NCBI RefSeq assembly: GCF_003838195.1
Contig: NZ_RCBY01000065.1
Coordinates: forward strand, 1 to 34,292
DNA: 34,292 nt
Direction of reading: 5' to 3'
From: Okeania hirsuta
GTDB taxonomy: Bacteria > Cyanobacteriota > Cyanobacteriia > Cyanobacteriales > Microcoleaceae
Position numbers and translations under genes: made by a program. This document shows, piece after piece, positions 25,877 through 34,292 of the stretch. The notes under the pieces were generated by a model. It ran no database searches and was not told the origin of the DNA. It was given only the letters and a program-made list of their open reading frames with translations. Each line of letters opens with the position of its first letter. Within the stretch, counting starts at the first letter, position 1.

Positions 25877-26049
25877 ATATCATGTCCGGTAGCATCGGTA
25901 TTGTATAGCAAAGGTAGGCAACAGGCAACAGGCAACAGGCAACAGGCAACAGGCAACAAGCAGGAAGGCAATTGAGCAAGAAAAAAACTTAAATTTCCTG
26001 TAGATATCCACGCTAACTTTTACACAAACGATACCAACGGACATGATAT
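25877..26049. mobile_element. Inverted-repeat element, family C (copy 2) carrying a heptamer tract
   Basis: It begins ATATCATGTCCGGTAGCATC and ends GATACCAACGGACATGATAT, which pair apart from small changes. Inside, 25916-25957 is six perfect AGGCAAC units. The left 40 bp recur nearly unchanged at 34230, also followed by a heptamer tract of different sequence. Confidence 0.72.
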
Positions 26050-26050
26050 T

Positions 26051-26261
26051 ATATCATGTGCCACCTCCGGGGGAGCTACGAATTGCGGACGGGTCAGTTA
26101 TAAATAAAATTTAAAGACTGACAGTACCGACAGTACCAAAGAAATACTGAAATTATCTTTACTTTCCTCCAATATTTCCTCTTTTCCTCCTGACTCCTCA
26201 CAACAGTTATTTATAAGTATTCAACCGTTAGCGTAGCTCCCCCGGAGGGGGAACATGATAT
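26051..26261. mobile_element. Inverted-repeat element, family C (copy 3), GC-rich ends
   Basis: It begins ATATCATG..CTCCGGGGGAGCTAC and ends GTAGCTCCCCCGGAGG..CATGATAT. Further in, CAGTTATAAATAA pairs with TTATTTATAA. It lies one base from copy 2, so the two stand back to back. 211 bp, non-coding. Confidence 0.7.
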
Positions 26262-26410
26262 TACTTAACTAATCTATAACTGTTTAACCGGATTTGATAT
26301 GATTTCTGATTGCTATACATAGCAGTCGAAGGAAAGGGTACGGACAGATCAAAAGCTTAAAACTCAGACAATGCCAGATTACTCCTTCTTTCTTCTGCTA
26401 TAAAAAAATC

Positions 26411-26571
26411 GGCATTGCTGAGGGGCGGTATGAATATAAGTGGGGTGGGTATCCTGCCGAGGAGTGAAAATATCAGGAACGGGAAAATATCAGGAACGGG
26501 AAAATATCAGGAACAGGCAAGATGCCCATTCTACAAAACTATTAAAATCCCAAGCGCATTTATGCAACGCC
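26411..26571. mobile_element. MITE-like element, family A (degenerate copy 3) with 17-bp tandem repeat
   Basis: Ends GGCATTGCTGA (26411) and TGCAACGCC (to 26571) are imperfect family A ends. Inside, 26464-26514 is three units of GGGAAAATATCAGGAAC (first unit GTG). Open frames here come from the repeat and are not genes. Between 26572 and 26779 nothing else is seen. Confidence 0.5.
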
Positions 26572-26779
26572 AAAAAACCATATCTTCCTCTCCTAGAAAA
26601 ATTGAGCTACTATAGCACTACGGATTTAGGTTAGGACACTACTAAACCCTAAAACTTAGTCCGAGATTACTTTTGTACGGGTGAACGGCCTAAAGCTTGC
26701 GCATAACTATCGTTAACGCCCCTACTGACTTTTGACTTCTAACTTGCGCGTAGCGCTATATCGCCACTTTCGCTATCCC

Positions 26780-28819
26780 CTATTCCGTAGTTTTGAGAGT
26801 AATGGGTAAAGAGATAGAAACTGCAGTACCTTGATTTTTTCCAGCACTTTCTAGAGTAATATTACCTCCCATCAATTCCATCAAACTACGAGAAATTGAT
26901 AATCCCAAACCACAACCACTATATGCACGAGTAGTCGAACCATCTACCATTGCAAAAGATTGAAATAGTTTATACTGTTCGCTTGGTTCTACCCCAATTC
27001 CTGTATCTTTAATAGTTACTACAACAATGGGTACTTGATCTATATCATAAGTATTAATACTTGGTTTAATCTGAACATCAATAGTAATACTACCAGTTTC
27101 AGTAAATTTAATTGCATTATCAAGAATATTTAAGAATACTTGCTTTAGCTTTTTGGGGTCAGCTTCTACAAATATGGATTTAGAGAGATTAGATTTATAG
27201 AGTTGCAGATTTTTTTGTTGAATTATAGATTGCTGAGAATCAATTATTTCATTTAAACAATCATACAAATTTACTAAATTTTTATTGACCGGAAGTTTGC
27301 CTTCCTTAATTTGCACCAAATCTAAAAGTTCATTAATTAAATTCAGTAAATGAATAGCAGATTTATCAGCTTGATGTAATAATTCAGTTTCTTCTTCTTG
27401 GCTATCACAAAAGCCATCAAGGATTAATTTTATAGAACAAATAATACTATTAAGTGGAGTCCTCAGTTCATGGGAAATATTTTTCATAAATTCATCCTTG
27501 AACTGGTCTGCCTCTTGTAAAGCTGTATTTTTGTTCTCTAATTCAACAAATGATTTTTTTAACTGTTCCGTCATTTGATTAAATCCTTGAGCTAATATTG
27601 CTAGTTCTTCAATGGGGACTTCTTTTACTCTTTGTTCCCATTTTCCAATAGATATAGAAGTTGCTGCTTGCTTTAAATTTTTGACTGGTTTAATAATCAA
27701 TTCACAACTGAATAAACCAAAAATAATTGCTATTATTAATGCGATGAAACATAGAGCAATAGTAATTCGAGTATTGCCATGAATACGTTCTGTAAAATCT
27801 GCTTCGGGAATTACTACCAAAATCAACCAATCTAAACCATATTGATCGTTAAAAGGTACGACTTGTAAAAATTGTTGTTGACCATCAATATCAAAGTTAA
27901 GTAATAAATTACTTTGGATTTGATTGAGATCCTCAAACCTGTCTTTCAGGTGTTTACTTGCAGAATTAACTAAAAGATCGTTACTGTTGGAAGCATCTAT
28001 TAATTTTAAATCCCCATTGTCTTGAATAAAAGGTTCAGAAGTGGCGGAACTAGCGATTAATTGTCCATAACGATTTAAAATGAAAGCTTCCCCAGATTTA
28101 CTAATCTTCAACCGTTTGAGAAAGTCATGCAGTTCAGAGAAGGTGAGAGTAGCAGTGACCAAGGCGATCGCATTATCATCATTATCAATTACTGGTTGAG
28201 TCGCCATAATTTCTACTCTTTGATCAATGAGCGATCTAAACATCTCACCCCAACCTGCTTTACCTGTAGCGATACCATCTTGATACCATGGTCGTATATG
28301 GGGGTCGTACTCCGGAACTACTTTTGTGAGATTAGTCCGCACCCCTTGAGCGTTGGTAGCATATTCCTGAAGTTCTCCTTTTGTCGATTCGTCTGTAATG
28401 ATGATATTAAATCTATTATTATCTTGGCGACTGACTGCGATCATTGTTCCTGATGTAGATGTAATACCAATGACACCAATGGAATCAAAAGACTGAATTT
28501 GTTGCCATAAATGACGCTCCACATCATTAATTTCTTGAATATTAAGTTGATTAAGACGAATAGCATTTACATTTAGTTGATTAACCAAATGGGGAGTCTC
28601 TAAAAAAATATTCAGTTTCTGCTGAATACGAGCTGTAATTTCGTTTTGTAACTGATTAGCTAGGTCGTTGATAGCGCGCTTACCATTGGTAAATGAAAGA
28701 TATCCCACTAATCCTACTGTTGCTATAATTTGCAGCACAAATGGGACAATGACTACGACTCGTAGGGGGAGTTTTGGTGGGGATTGATAAAACAGAGGGT
28801 TTAATGGTAACTTTGGCAT
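26780..28819 (-). CDS. dCache-HAMP sensor histidine kinase
   Basis: 679-residue membrane kinase. Two membrane segments (about 20-43 and 352-375) enclose a periplasmic dCache-type sensor whose core is YDPHIRPWYQ and KISKSGEAFILNRYGQLIAS. Then HAMP (376-430), HisKA with phospho-acceptor His450 (NISHELRTPLNS), and HATPase with N box (LDNAIKF), G1 (DTGIGV) and G2 (GLGLS). No receiver domain, so a separate response regulator or the neighbouring hybrid is needed. The ligand is unknown; dCache domains with DxxxRPWY bind amino acids or other small molecules in some receptors. Start ATG 28819, 68 bp after the kinase-cyclase gene, so probably co-transcribed with it. Confidence 0.93.
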   Translation of the reverse strand: MPKLPLNPLFYQSPPKLPLRVVVIVPFVLQIIATVGLVGYLSFTNGKRAINDLANQLQNEITARIQQKLNIFLETPHLVNQLNVNAIRLNQLNIQEINDVERHLWQQIQSFDSIGVIGITSTSGTMIAVSRQDNNRFNIIITDESTKGELQEYATNAQGVRTNLTKVVPEYDPHIRPWYQDGIATGKAGWGEMFRSLIDQRVEIMATQPVIDNDDNAIALVTATLTFSELHDFLKRLKISKSGEAFILNRYGQLIASSATSEPFIQDNGDLKLIDASNSNDLLVNSASKHLKDRFEDLNQIQSNLLLNFDIDGQQQFLQVVPFNDQYGLDWLILVVIPEADFTERIHGNTRITIALCFIALIIAIIFGLFSCELIIKPVKNLKQAATSISIGKWEQRVKEVPIEELAILAQGFNQMTEQLKKSFVELENKNTALQEADQFKDEFMKNISHELRTPLNSIICSIKLILDGFCDSQEEETELLHQADKSAIHLLNLINELLDLVQIKEGKLPVNKNLVNLYDCLNEIIDSQQSIIQQKNLQLYKSNLSKSIFVEADPKKLKQVFLNILDNAIKFTETGSITIDVQIKPSINTYDIDQVPIVVVTIKDTGIGVEPSEQYKLFQSFAMVDGSTTRAYSGCGLGLSISRSLMELMGGNITLESAGKNQGTAVSISLPITLKTTE

Positions 28820-28887
28820 GGTAGCGATCGCTAATTTTTTCCTACTTACATTTCAATTATACAGATATAATTTGCTCAAGTTTTTGA

Positions 28888-31068
28888 TTATTTTTGATTC
28901 CAGATTGTAATTCCTTGCCAGTTCGTAGGTGTGCCCTCTGATAAAAAATTATTCACTCGTTGTAAATAAATTTCTGTGACTTTATCATTTGGATTTACTG
29001 TTAATACTTTTTGGAAATATTTCTTTGCCATGGTAAATTCTTGTTGTTGATAATGTAAAACTCCTTGAGCAAAATTTGACTTAACCTGTCTTTTTAAGTT
29101 TAGCAAAGATTCGGTTTCTCCATCCATAACTTCATAAATTTTAATGGGATGATTCCGCCCTTTCACCTGGACTCGATCTAAAAATCTAATTTGATATTGA
29201 TTTGCATCTACTAAATTATTAAATACTGCTTCACTAATAATGATAGAAACGCCATAAAATTTTGTTAATCCTTCTAAACGAGCAGCTAAGTTTACATTAT
29301 CTGAAAAAGCATCACCTTGGATTCTTGCTTGTTCTCCCACCATACCTACCATCATTTGTCCAAAGTGAATGCCGATGCCAATTGAAATAGGTTTATAACT
29401 CTGATTTTTCCTAATAATATTGTATTCTACAACTTCTTTTATTTTGGCAATACCTGCCTTGACAGCATCATCTGCTCCATTAGGAAATACAGCCATCATT
29501 CCATCTCCTAAATATTTTACTATAAATCCATAATTATCTCTAACTTTTGGACTGACACGCCCTAAATATGAATTAACAAAGTTAAAGTTTTCTTGGGGTG
29601 TCATTGTTTCTGAAAGAGCGGTAAAAGACCGAATATCAGAAAACATTACTGCCATTTCTTTACTTACATGATTGCCTAATTCTACATCAATTATAGAGTC
29701 TTTTTTGAGGAATTTCATAAACTCGTCAGGCACAAAACGACTATAAGAACTGTTGATTTGAGATAGTCTAAAATGAGTTTTAAGTCTGGCAATTAGTTCA
29801 TTTTTAGAAATAGGTTTAGTCAGATAATCATTAGCACCTACATTCAATCCTTCTACTAAATCGTAAACTTGATTTTTAGCAGTCAACATCAGAATTGGTA
29901 ACTCACTAGGTAAGAAATTTTGTCGCAATTTTTGTGTAACTTCATAGCCAGTCATTTTTGGCATCATTACATCTAATAAAATTAGATCTGGCTGACAACC
30001 TTGTTCAATTATTTTCAAAGCTTCTATACCATTCATTGCTTGAACTATGGCATAATTTTGGAGGGATAAAATATTGACGAGTACCTGTAAGTTTACTGGT
30101 TCATCATCGACAATCATAATTTGAAATCTTTGGACGGTTTCTAGTGGTTTGATTGTATTATTTTTTGACTCTTCTTGAATAAGAATCTCTTCTTCTTTTT
30201 GTTCAGTTATAGCTATATTATTAGCATCTGTAAATCTTGATATATTGGAATTGTTACTAATAGCAATTTCTGTAGATATTGGCAGAGTAAAAGTAAATTG
30301 AGAACCTATTTCAATTTGAGATTTCACCCAAATTTTTCCTCCGTGCAATTCCACCAGTTTTTTAGTAACTGCTAAACCTAAACCAGTACCTCCATATTGA
30401 CGAGCTGTGGAACCATCATCTTGTTCAAATGATTCAAATATTCTGTATAGTTTATCTTCTGCAATACCAATACCAGTATCAGAAATAGTAATTGCTAATT
30501 GTTGGTTTTTGAGAATTGGATGCTGACTATTGAACTGGGAATTTTCTTGTTGATTAATAATCTCTACCGATATCTCTACTTTCCCAGTATCTGTAAATTT
30601 AATCCCATTACCAATCAGGTTATATAAAATTTGATGCAGGCGATTTTCATCAGCATAAACTGGAGGTAAATCAACAGGAATAGAATTAACTAATTCTAAA
30701 GTTTTAGTACCTATTAAAGATTGACAAAGAGTAACAACTACTTCTGTTATTTCTCTGATTCCTACAGGTTTTAACTGCAACTCCAGATTTTGATGTTTCA
30801 GTTTAGCAAAATCAAGAATATCATTGACTAAATCTGTAAGTCGATGACCACTTTGAGCAATCATTAATAAATTTTTTTGCTGTATTTCCGATAATTCTCC
30901 TGTTGCTCCATCTAACATTGATTCAGCAATTCCAATCATTCCATTCAGAGGAGTACGAAGTTCGTGAGAAGTATTTGCTAAAAATTCATCTTTAAGTTTA
31001 TCTAATCTTTGTAAGTCATCATTTTTCGCTTGTAGAGTAGTAAATGATTCTTGTAATTGTACAGCCAT
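28888..31068 (-). CDS. Hybrid histidine kinase-receiver-adenylate/guanylate cyclase-TPR protein (part after in-frame stop)
   Basis: Coding continues in the same frame as the upstream piece (31090-32319) after one TAA. From the first ATG (31068): HisKA with His35 (NTSHELRTPLNG), HATPase with DTGIGI and GTGLGL, receiver with phospho-acceptor Asp366 (LILLDVMMP) and Lys418 (YLTKP), class III cyclase (about 470-645) with metal-binding Asp478 (FSDIRSF) and Asp522 (YLGDG), transition-state Asn593 and Arg597 (NVNLAARLEG), and a C-terminal TPR-like helix pair (660-715). It makes cAMP, or possibly cGMP, under phosphorelay control. If translated alone it would be soluble and without its sensor. Confidence 0.88.
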   Translation of the reverse strand: MAVQLQESFTTLQAKNDDLQRLDKLKDEFLANTSHELRTPLNGMIGIAESMLDGATGELSEIQQKNLLMIAQSGHRLTDLVNDILDFAKLKHQNLELQLKPVGIREITEVVVTLCQSLIGTKTLELVNSIPVDLPPVYADENRLHQILYNLIGNGIKFTDTGKVEISVEIINQQENSQFNSQHPILKNQQLAITISDTGIGIAEDKLYRIFESFEQDDGSTARQYGGTGLGLAVTKKLVELHGGKIWVKSQIEIGSQFTFTLPISTEIAISNNSNISRFTDANNIAITEQKEEEILIQEESKNNTIKPLETVQRFQIMIVDDEPVNLQVLVNILSLQNYAIVQAMNGIEALKIIEQGCQPDLILLDVMMPKMTGYEVTQKLRQNFLPSELPILMLTAKNQVYDLVEGLNVGANDYLTKPISKNELIARLKTHFRLSQINSSYSRFVPDEFMKFLKKDSIIDVELGNHVSKEMAVMFSDIRSFTALSETMTPQENFNFVNSYLGRVSPKVRDNYGFIVKYLGDGMMAVFPNGADDAVKAGIAKIKEVVEYNIIRKNQSYKPISIGIGIHFGQMMVGMVGEQARIQGDAFSDNVNLAARLEGLTKFYGVSIIISEAVFNNLVDANQYQIRFLDRVQVKGRNHPIKIYEVMDGETESLLNLKRQVKSNFAQGVLHYQQQEFTMAKKYFQKVLTVNPNDKVTEIYLQRVNNFLSEGTPTNWQGITIWNQK

Positions 31069-31089
31069 TGTATTAAATGAATGGGCTAA

Positions 31090-32319
31090 TTATCCTAGTT
31101 CATCAGAGTGTTTAATATCTACTTTTTGTTGCCAATTTCCTTGAGTAAAATCCCTAGCTGCTTTATTTAAGCTGATAATTGGTTGAATCACCCATCTAGA
31201 AGTTAAAATTCCACCAAGTATTGCTAATCCTAAAGCTGCTAACCATAATAAAATTGTATTGCGTCTTTGAATATTAATTTCTTCCATAAAATCTGCTTCT
31301 GGAACTACTACTACAATAATCCAGTCAATACCTAAACCATATTTTACAGGTTTGATTTCTAGGAAGTGACGTTGATTATTAAACTTAAAACTTAGCTGTT
31401 GACTTTGATTGATTTTAGTCAGGCCAAAGAAGGTTTTCTGTAAGTATTGAGCTGAAGCTTGAATTACAGGTACATTGCTTTCTAAAGCTGGCAGTCGTTG
31501 TAAATTTTGTTCATTACCTGGAGTCATAAATAGCTCTTCTGAAATGGATGTAGCCACTATTAATCCAGAACGTTCGACAATAAATACTTTTCCGGATTTA
31601 CCTATCTTTAGCTTAGTTAAAAATTGACTGATTTTATCAAGAGTTAAATCTACACTAAGTACACCTTTACGAATACCTTTTTCATCATAATAAGGTAATC
31701 CATTAGAAATGCCAAAATTATCTCCATCTATCCAAGGATAAATTTTAGTCCAGGTAGGATTTCCCGCTTCGATAACAGCTTGATACCAAGGTCTATTCCT
31801 CGGATCGTATGGAAAACTTTCAATTCGTGGTTGGATAATATTTCCCTGTCGATCAAGAGTATATTGTTCTAGATTTCCTGCTGTTAAATAATCGCTAATT
31901 CCTAATTGTAAACTTTGATCCTCTAATCTAATTAACCATACTACTTCTCCTTCGGTAGAGCCAAAACTAATACTACTAATATTTGGAAATAGTTGCATTT
32001 GTTTAAATAAATATTGTTGCCAATCCCAGAGTTTTTCTGCATCTAAATTATTGATACGAATAGCATCTCTATTAACTTGATTAATTAAAGGAGGAATTTT
32101 TAGATAGCTTTCTAAATGTTCATCAACACGGGTTGTCACTCCATTGAGTAACTGACTAGCAACATTATTGACCGCCTTTTGTCCATTGCGTAACGAGAGC
32201 CATCCGGTCAAACCTACAGCAAACATAATTTGCAGCACAATAGGTAATACAAAAACTTTACGTAGAGAAGCTTTTCGATATTTATTCTTATTTGAACTAT
32301 CTAAATATTGAGTAGGCAT
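31090..32319 (-). CDS. dCache-HAMP sensor half of the kinase-cyclase, truncated by TAA
   Basis: 409 residues: two membrane segments (about 20-43 and 355-377), a periplasmic dCache sensor (YDPRNRPWYQAVIEAG, KIGKSGKVFIVERSGLIVATS) and the first part of HAMP, ending DIKHSDELG at TAA (31090-31092). The next in-frame codons read LAHSFNTMAVQLQES, exactly the rest of a HAMP linker, and continue into the kinase. So this is the N-terminus of an 1140-residue protein interrupted by one nonsense codon (GAA or CAA to TAA would explain it). Sensor sequence is paralogous to the kinase at 26780-28819. Start ATG 32319. Confidence 0.85.
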   Translation of the reverse strand: MPTQYLDSSNKNKYRKASLRKVFVLPIVLQIMFAVGLTGWLSLRNGQKAVNNVASQLLNGVTTRVDEHLESYLKIPPLINQVNRDAIRINNLDAEKLWDWQQYLFKQMQLFPNISSISFGSTEGEVVWLIRLEDQSLQLGISDYLTAGNLEQYTLDRQGNIIQPRIESFPYDPRNRPWYQAVIEAGNPTWTKIYPWIDGDNFGISNGLPYYDEKGIRKGVLSVDLTLDKISQFLTKLKIGKSGKVFIVERSGLIVATSISEELFMTPGNEQNLQRLPALESNVPVIQASAQYLQKTFFGLTKINQSQQLSFKFNNQRHFLEIKPVKYGLGIDWIIVVVVPEADFMEEINIQRRNTILLWLAALGLAILGGILTSRWVIQPIISLNKAARDFTQGNWQQKVDIKHSDELG

Positions 32320-32861
32320 AAGTAAATTAATTATGGTATTACTATGATTTTTAAATTGTCGAAAAAAAATTAAAATACTATACTTACCATAGCAAATTTT
32401 AAATTAATTTGATACATTTATGGATGATTTAATTGAATTGCCTTTAATCATTTTGAAGAAGGAAGAACCAAGAAGCAAGAAGCAAGAATAAAAAAGTAGA
32501 TGGGGTGGGTTTGTAGACAGGAAGTGGCAGGTCGTTAACTATGCCCAACCAATTGTAGACACCGCAAGTGACGGTGGGGTATTAAACCCATAAAGAAAAA
32601 GATAAATATGAATTTATAACTCTAGTTATAGCTTCTTCCATTTTCCATCTTCCCTATTCCTTAAAGTTTAATATTTATCTTGAATTTCAGTATGATTCGC
32701 TTCCAGCAAGTAAGTACAGTGTTGAGAGATTTAATCAAGTTAAAAAATTAAATATCAAGGTTGTTTATGCCCCTAAAACTAATCATGGAATTTAATTTTT
32801 GACTTTTGGCTTGGTAAATGGGTATGATGAAATTATTAGTTGTTGGTAAAAAAGAGGAAAA
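32320..32861. other. Intergenic between divergent genes, no gene seen
   Basis: It contains an imperfect AAGAAGCAAGAAGCAAGAA tract (about 32469-32490) and the shared block at 32569-32605. Promoters for the kinase-cyclase (leftward) and epimerase (rightward) should lie here, but I cannot defend specific boxes. Confidence 0.45.
32569..32605 (-). repeat. 37-bp block shared, inverted, with 3071-3107
   Basis: 35 of 37 positions match the reverse complement of 3071-3107, nearly 30 kb away. Confidence 0.6.
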
Positions 32862-33794
32862 ATGCGAATACTGATTATGGGTGGGACTCGATTTATTGGA
32901 GTCTATTTAACTAAAATTCTAGTTGAACAAGGACATGAAGTGGTACTATTTAACCGTGGTAATAAACCAAGTCCAGTTCCAGAAGTTAAAGAAATTCATG
33001 GCGATCGCACGGATGCTACTCAACTCAAAGAAAAATTAGCGCCAGAAAAATTTGATGCTATTTTTGACAATAACGGACGAAAATTAACTGATACAAAACC
33101 TTTAGCTGAAATCTTCAAAGACCAGGTACAACATTTCATTTATATGAGTTCTGCGGGGGTTTATTTAAAGTCTGACCAAATGCCTCATATTGAGGGAGAT
33201 GCTGTAGATCCAAAAAGCCGTCATTTAGGAAAATATGAAACAGAAACAGAATTAACAAATCAAGGTTTACCCTGGACTTCAATTCGTCCTACTTATATTT
33301 ATGGACCACAAAACTATAACGATCTAGAAGCATGGTTTTTTGACAGAATTGTACGCGATCGCCCGATTCCTATTCCGGGAAATGGACTCCACATTACTCA
33401 ATTAGGTCATGTCAAAGATTTGGCAATGGCAATGGCAAATGTATTAGGAAATAATCAAGCAATTGGTCAAATTTATAATGTTTCTGGAGAGCGTTATGTC
33501 ACTTTTGATGGTTTAGCTCGCGCTTGTGCTGAAGCTGCTGGAAAATCTCCTGATTCTATTAAGTTAGTACATTACGACCCGAAGCAATTTGACTTTGGAA
33601 AAAAGAAAGCTTTTCCATTACGAGTTCAACATTTTTTTGCCAGTGTAAATAAGGTGATGCGGGAATTAAATTGGCAGCCAAAGTTTGATTTAGTTTCTGG
33701 GTTAAAAGATTCATTTGAAAATGATTTTATCGCCTCCGGTCGTGACAAAGTAGAGGTAGATTTTTCAGTTGATGATGAAATTTTGAAGGTGTAA
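32862..33794 (+). CDS. NAD-dependent epimerase/dehydratase family protein, CSP41-like
   Basis: 310-residue extended SDR. The Rossmann dinucleotide motif is MGGTRFIG at the N-terminus; other family segments are YMSSAGVY, WTSIRPTYIYGPQNYNDLEAWFF and QIYNVSGERYVTFDGLARACAE. The usual catalytic YxxxK is not preserved (GKYETE), a trait of the CSP41 branch, whose chloroplast members bind RNA and stabilise transcripts rather than act as sugar epimerases. Annotation as a sugar epimerase would therefore be unsafe. Start ATG 32862 with GAGG (32854-32857) just upstream. Single gene. Confidence 0.85.
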   Translation: MRILIMGGTRFIGVYLTKILVEQGHEVVLFNRGNKPSPVPEVKEIHGDRTDATQLKEKLAPEKFDAIFDNNGRKLTDTKPLAEIFKDQVQHFIYMSSAGVYLKSDQMPHIEGDAVDPKSRHLGKYETETELTNQGLPWTSIRPTYIYGPQNYNDLEAWFFDRIVRDRPIPIPGNGLHITQLGHVKDLAMAMANVLGNNQAIGQIYNVSGERYVTFDGLARACAEAAGKSPDSIKLVHYDPKQFDFGKKKAFPLRVQHFFASVNKVMRELNWQPKFDLVSGLKDSFENDFIASGRDKVEVDFSVDDEILKV

Positions 33795-33917
33795 TATCAT
33801 GTCCGGTTGAATAGTTATAAATAACAAGGTAGGAGTCAAGAGTCAGGAGAGAAGAGGGGAAAAAGAAAGTATAAAAAGGAAAAAGTTTTTTTATCACTAA
33901 TTATCCGGACATAATAT
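33794..33917. mobile_element. Inverted-repeat element, family C (copy 4), touching the stop codon
   Basis: It begins ATATCATGTCCGG at the last base of the epimerase stop and ends CCGGACATAATAT. Inside left, TTGAATAGTTATAAATAA matches copy 3. 124 bp, non-coding. Confidence 0.7.
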
Positions 33918-33953
33918 AATGTCAAATTTGGTAGTATCGGTATAAAAAAGTAT

Positions 33954-34015
33954 AGAAACCGGGTTTATTAAATGCCCCACCATACTAACATCTACTTCCC
34001 ATAAACCCGGTTTCT
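33954..34015 (+). repeat. 62-bp hairpin AGAAACCGGGTTTA / TAAACCCGGTTTCT, family E
   Basis: A perfect 14-bp inverted repeat around a 34-nt loop. I recall AGAAACCGGGTTTNN-type palindromes as common dispersed repeats in cyanobacterial intergenic regions. It may also act as a transcript-end structure for the epimerase gene. No T run. Confidence 0.7.
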
Positions 34016-34229
34016 TATAATACTCTAAGCGCAAGTAGATTTTGATATAAGTTTGAGGTAGTCAGCAGTGGGAGATTTGTAGTAACAAAACAATTTTGTA
34101 CGTTAAGACTAAAATTTTTACTCGGAAAGTATCTGAGAAATAAGATTTTGGATGTATAGTGCTACGTGCAAGTCAGAAATTAGAATTGAGAAGTTATCCA
34201 TGACAACTGATAACTGAAATGACTGAGTT

Positions 34230-34292
34230 ATATCATGTCCGGTAGCATCGGTCTTGTATAGCAAAGGTAAGGAAGAAGGAAGAAGGAAGAAG
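34230..34292 (+). mobile_element. Left part of a family C element with heptamer tract (cut by window end)
   Basis: 34230-34267 repeats the left 38 bp of copy 2 with one change, then passes into (AAGGAAG)3+ at 34269-34292. Its right end is outside the window. The gap 34016-34229 shows no gene. Confidence 0.6.

Noticed and set aside
25916-25957. Possible CRISPR array in tandem repeat tracts
   Set aside because: Units are 7 bp with no spacers; they are short tandem repeats.
26415-26634. Two overlapping plus-strand open frames of about 65 codons
   Set aside because: They are produced by the 17-bp tandem repeat inside a degenerate element; the repeat gives stop-free low-complexity text.

Overview
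The window looks like a piece of chromosome from a low-GC filamentous cyanobacterium, broadly of the Trichodesmium/Okeania/Moorea type. The evidence is about ten HIP1 octamers (GCGATCGC), a fused PyrF-PyrE protein, a divergent CoaX, PEP-CTERM and SLH proteins, a dCache histidine kinase and a kinase-cyclase hybrid, heptameric short tandem repeats and a heavy load of small palindromic elements. The genus is inferred; the phylum is well supported.

Layout. 1-1.1 kb: the 3' end of a collagen-like/tail-collar protein, then a decayed tnpB tail with an IS200/IS605-type 3' end. 1.2-5.7 kb: housekeeping genes msrA, a dienelactone-hydrolase-like protein, a small exported protein and miaB. 6.6-8.5 kb: an anchored FG-GAP/VCBS-ASPIC protein. 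9.3-15.6 kb: a sulfation region. It has a broken glycosyltransferase, an ASST-type arylsulfotransferase-like protein, a small membrane protein overlapping a three-TM protein fused to a PAPS sulfotransferase, a soluble sulfotransferase and a frameshifted sulfotransferase. 15.8-19.5 kb: pyrF-pyrE fusion, a triple BamE-like repeat protein and coaX. 20-22.5 kb: a DUF4231/SLATT-like membrane protein, an SLH lipoprotein and tRNA-Glu(UUC). 23.7-25.6 kb: a PEP-CTERM protein, a PsiE-like protein and an unknown one-TM peptide. 26.8-32.3 kb: two paralogous dCache sensors on the minus strand. One is a histidine kinase; the other is a kinase-receiver-cyclase-TPR protein cut by one in-frame TAA in its HAMP domain. 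32.9-33.8 kb: a CSP41-like NAD-dependent epimerase.

How parts may work together. The best candidate for an unusual system is the sulfation region. It places an extracytoplasmic-type PAPS-independent sulfotransferase beside a membrane-tethered PAPS-dependent one that is translationally coupled to a small membrane partner. A capsule-type glycosyltransferase relic sits next to them, which suggests a surface-glycan sulfation locus that is partly decaying. The gaps are filled with at least five families of small inverted-repeat elements. Some contain 7-bp tandem repeats, and several sit directly beside stop codons or between convergent genes.
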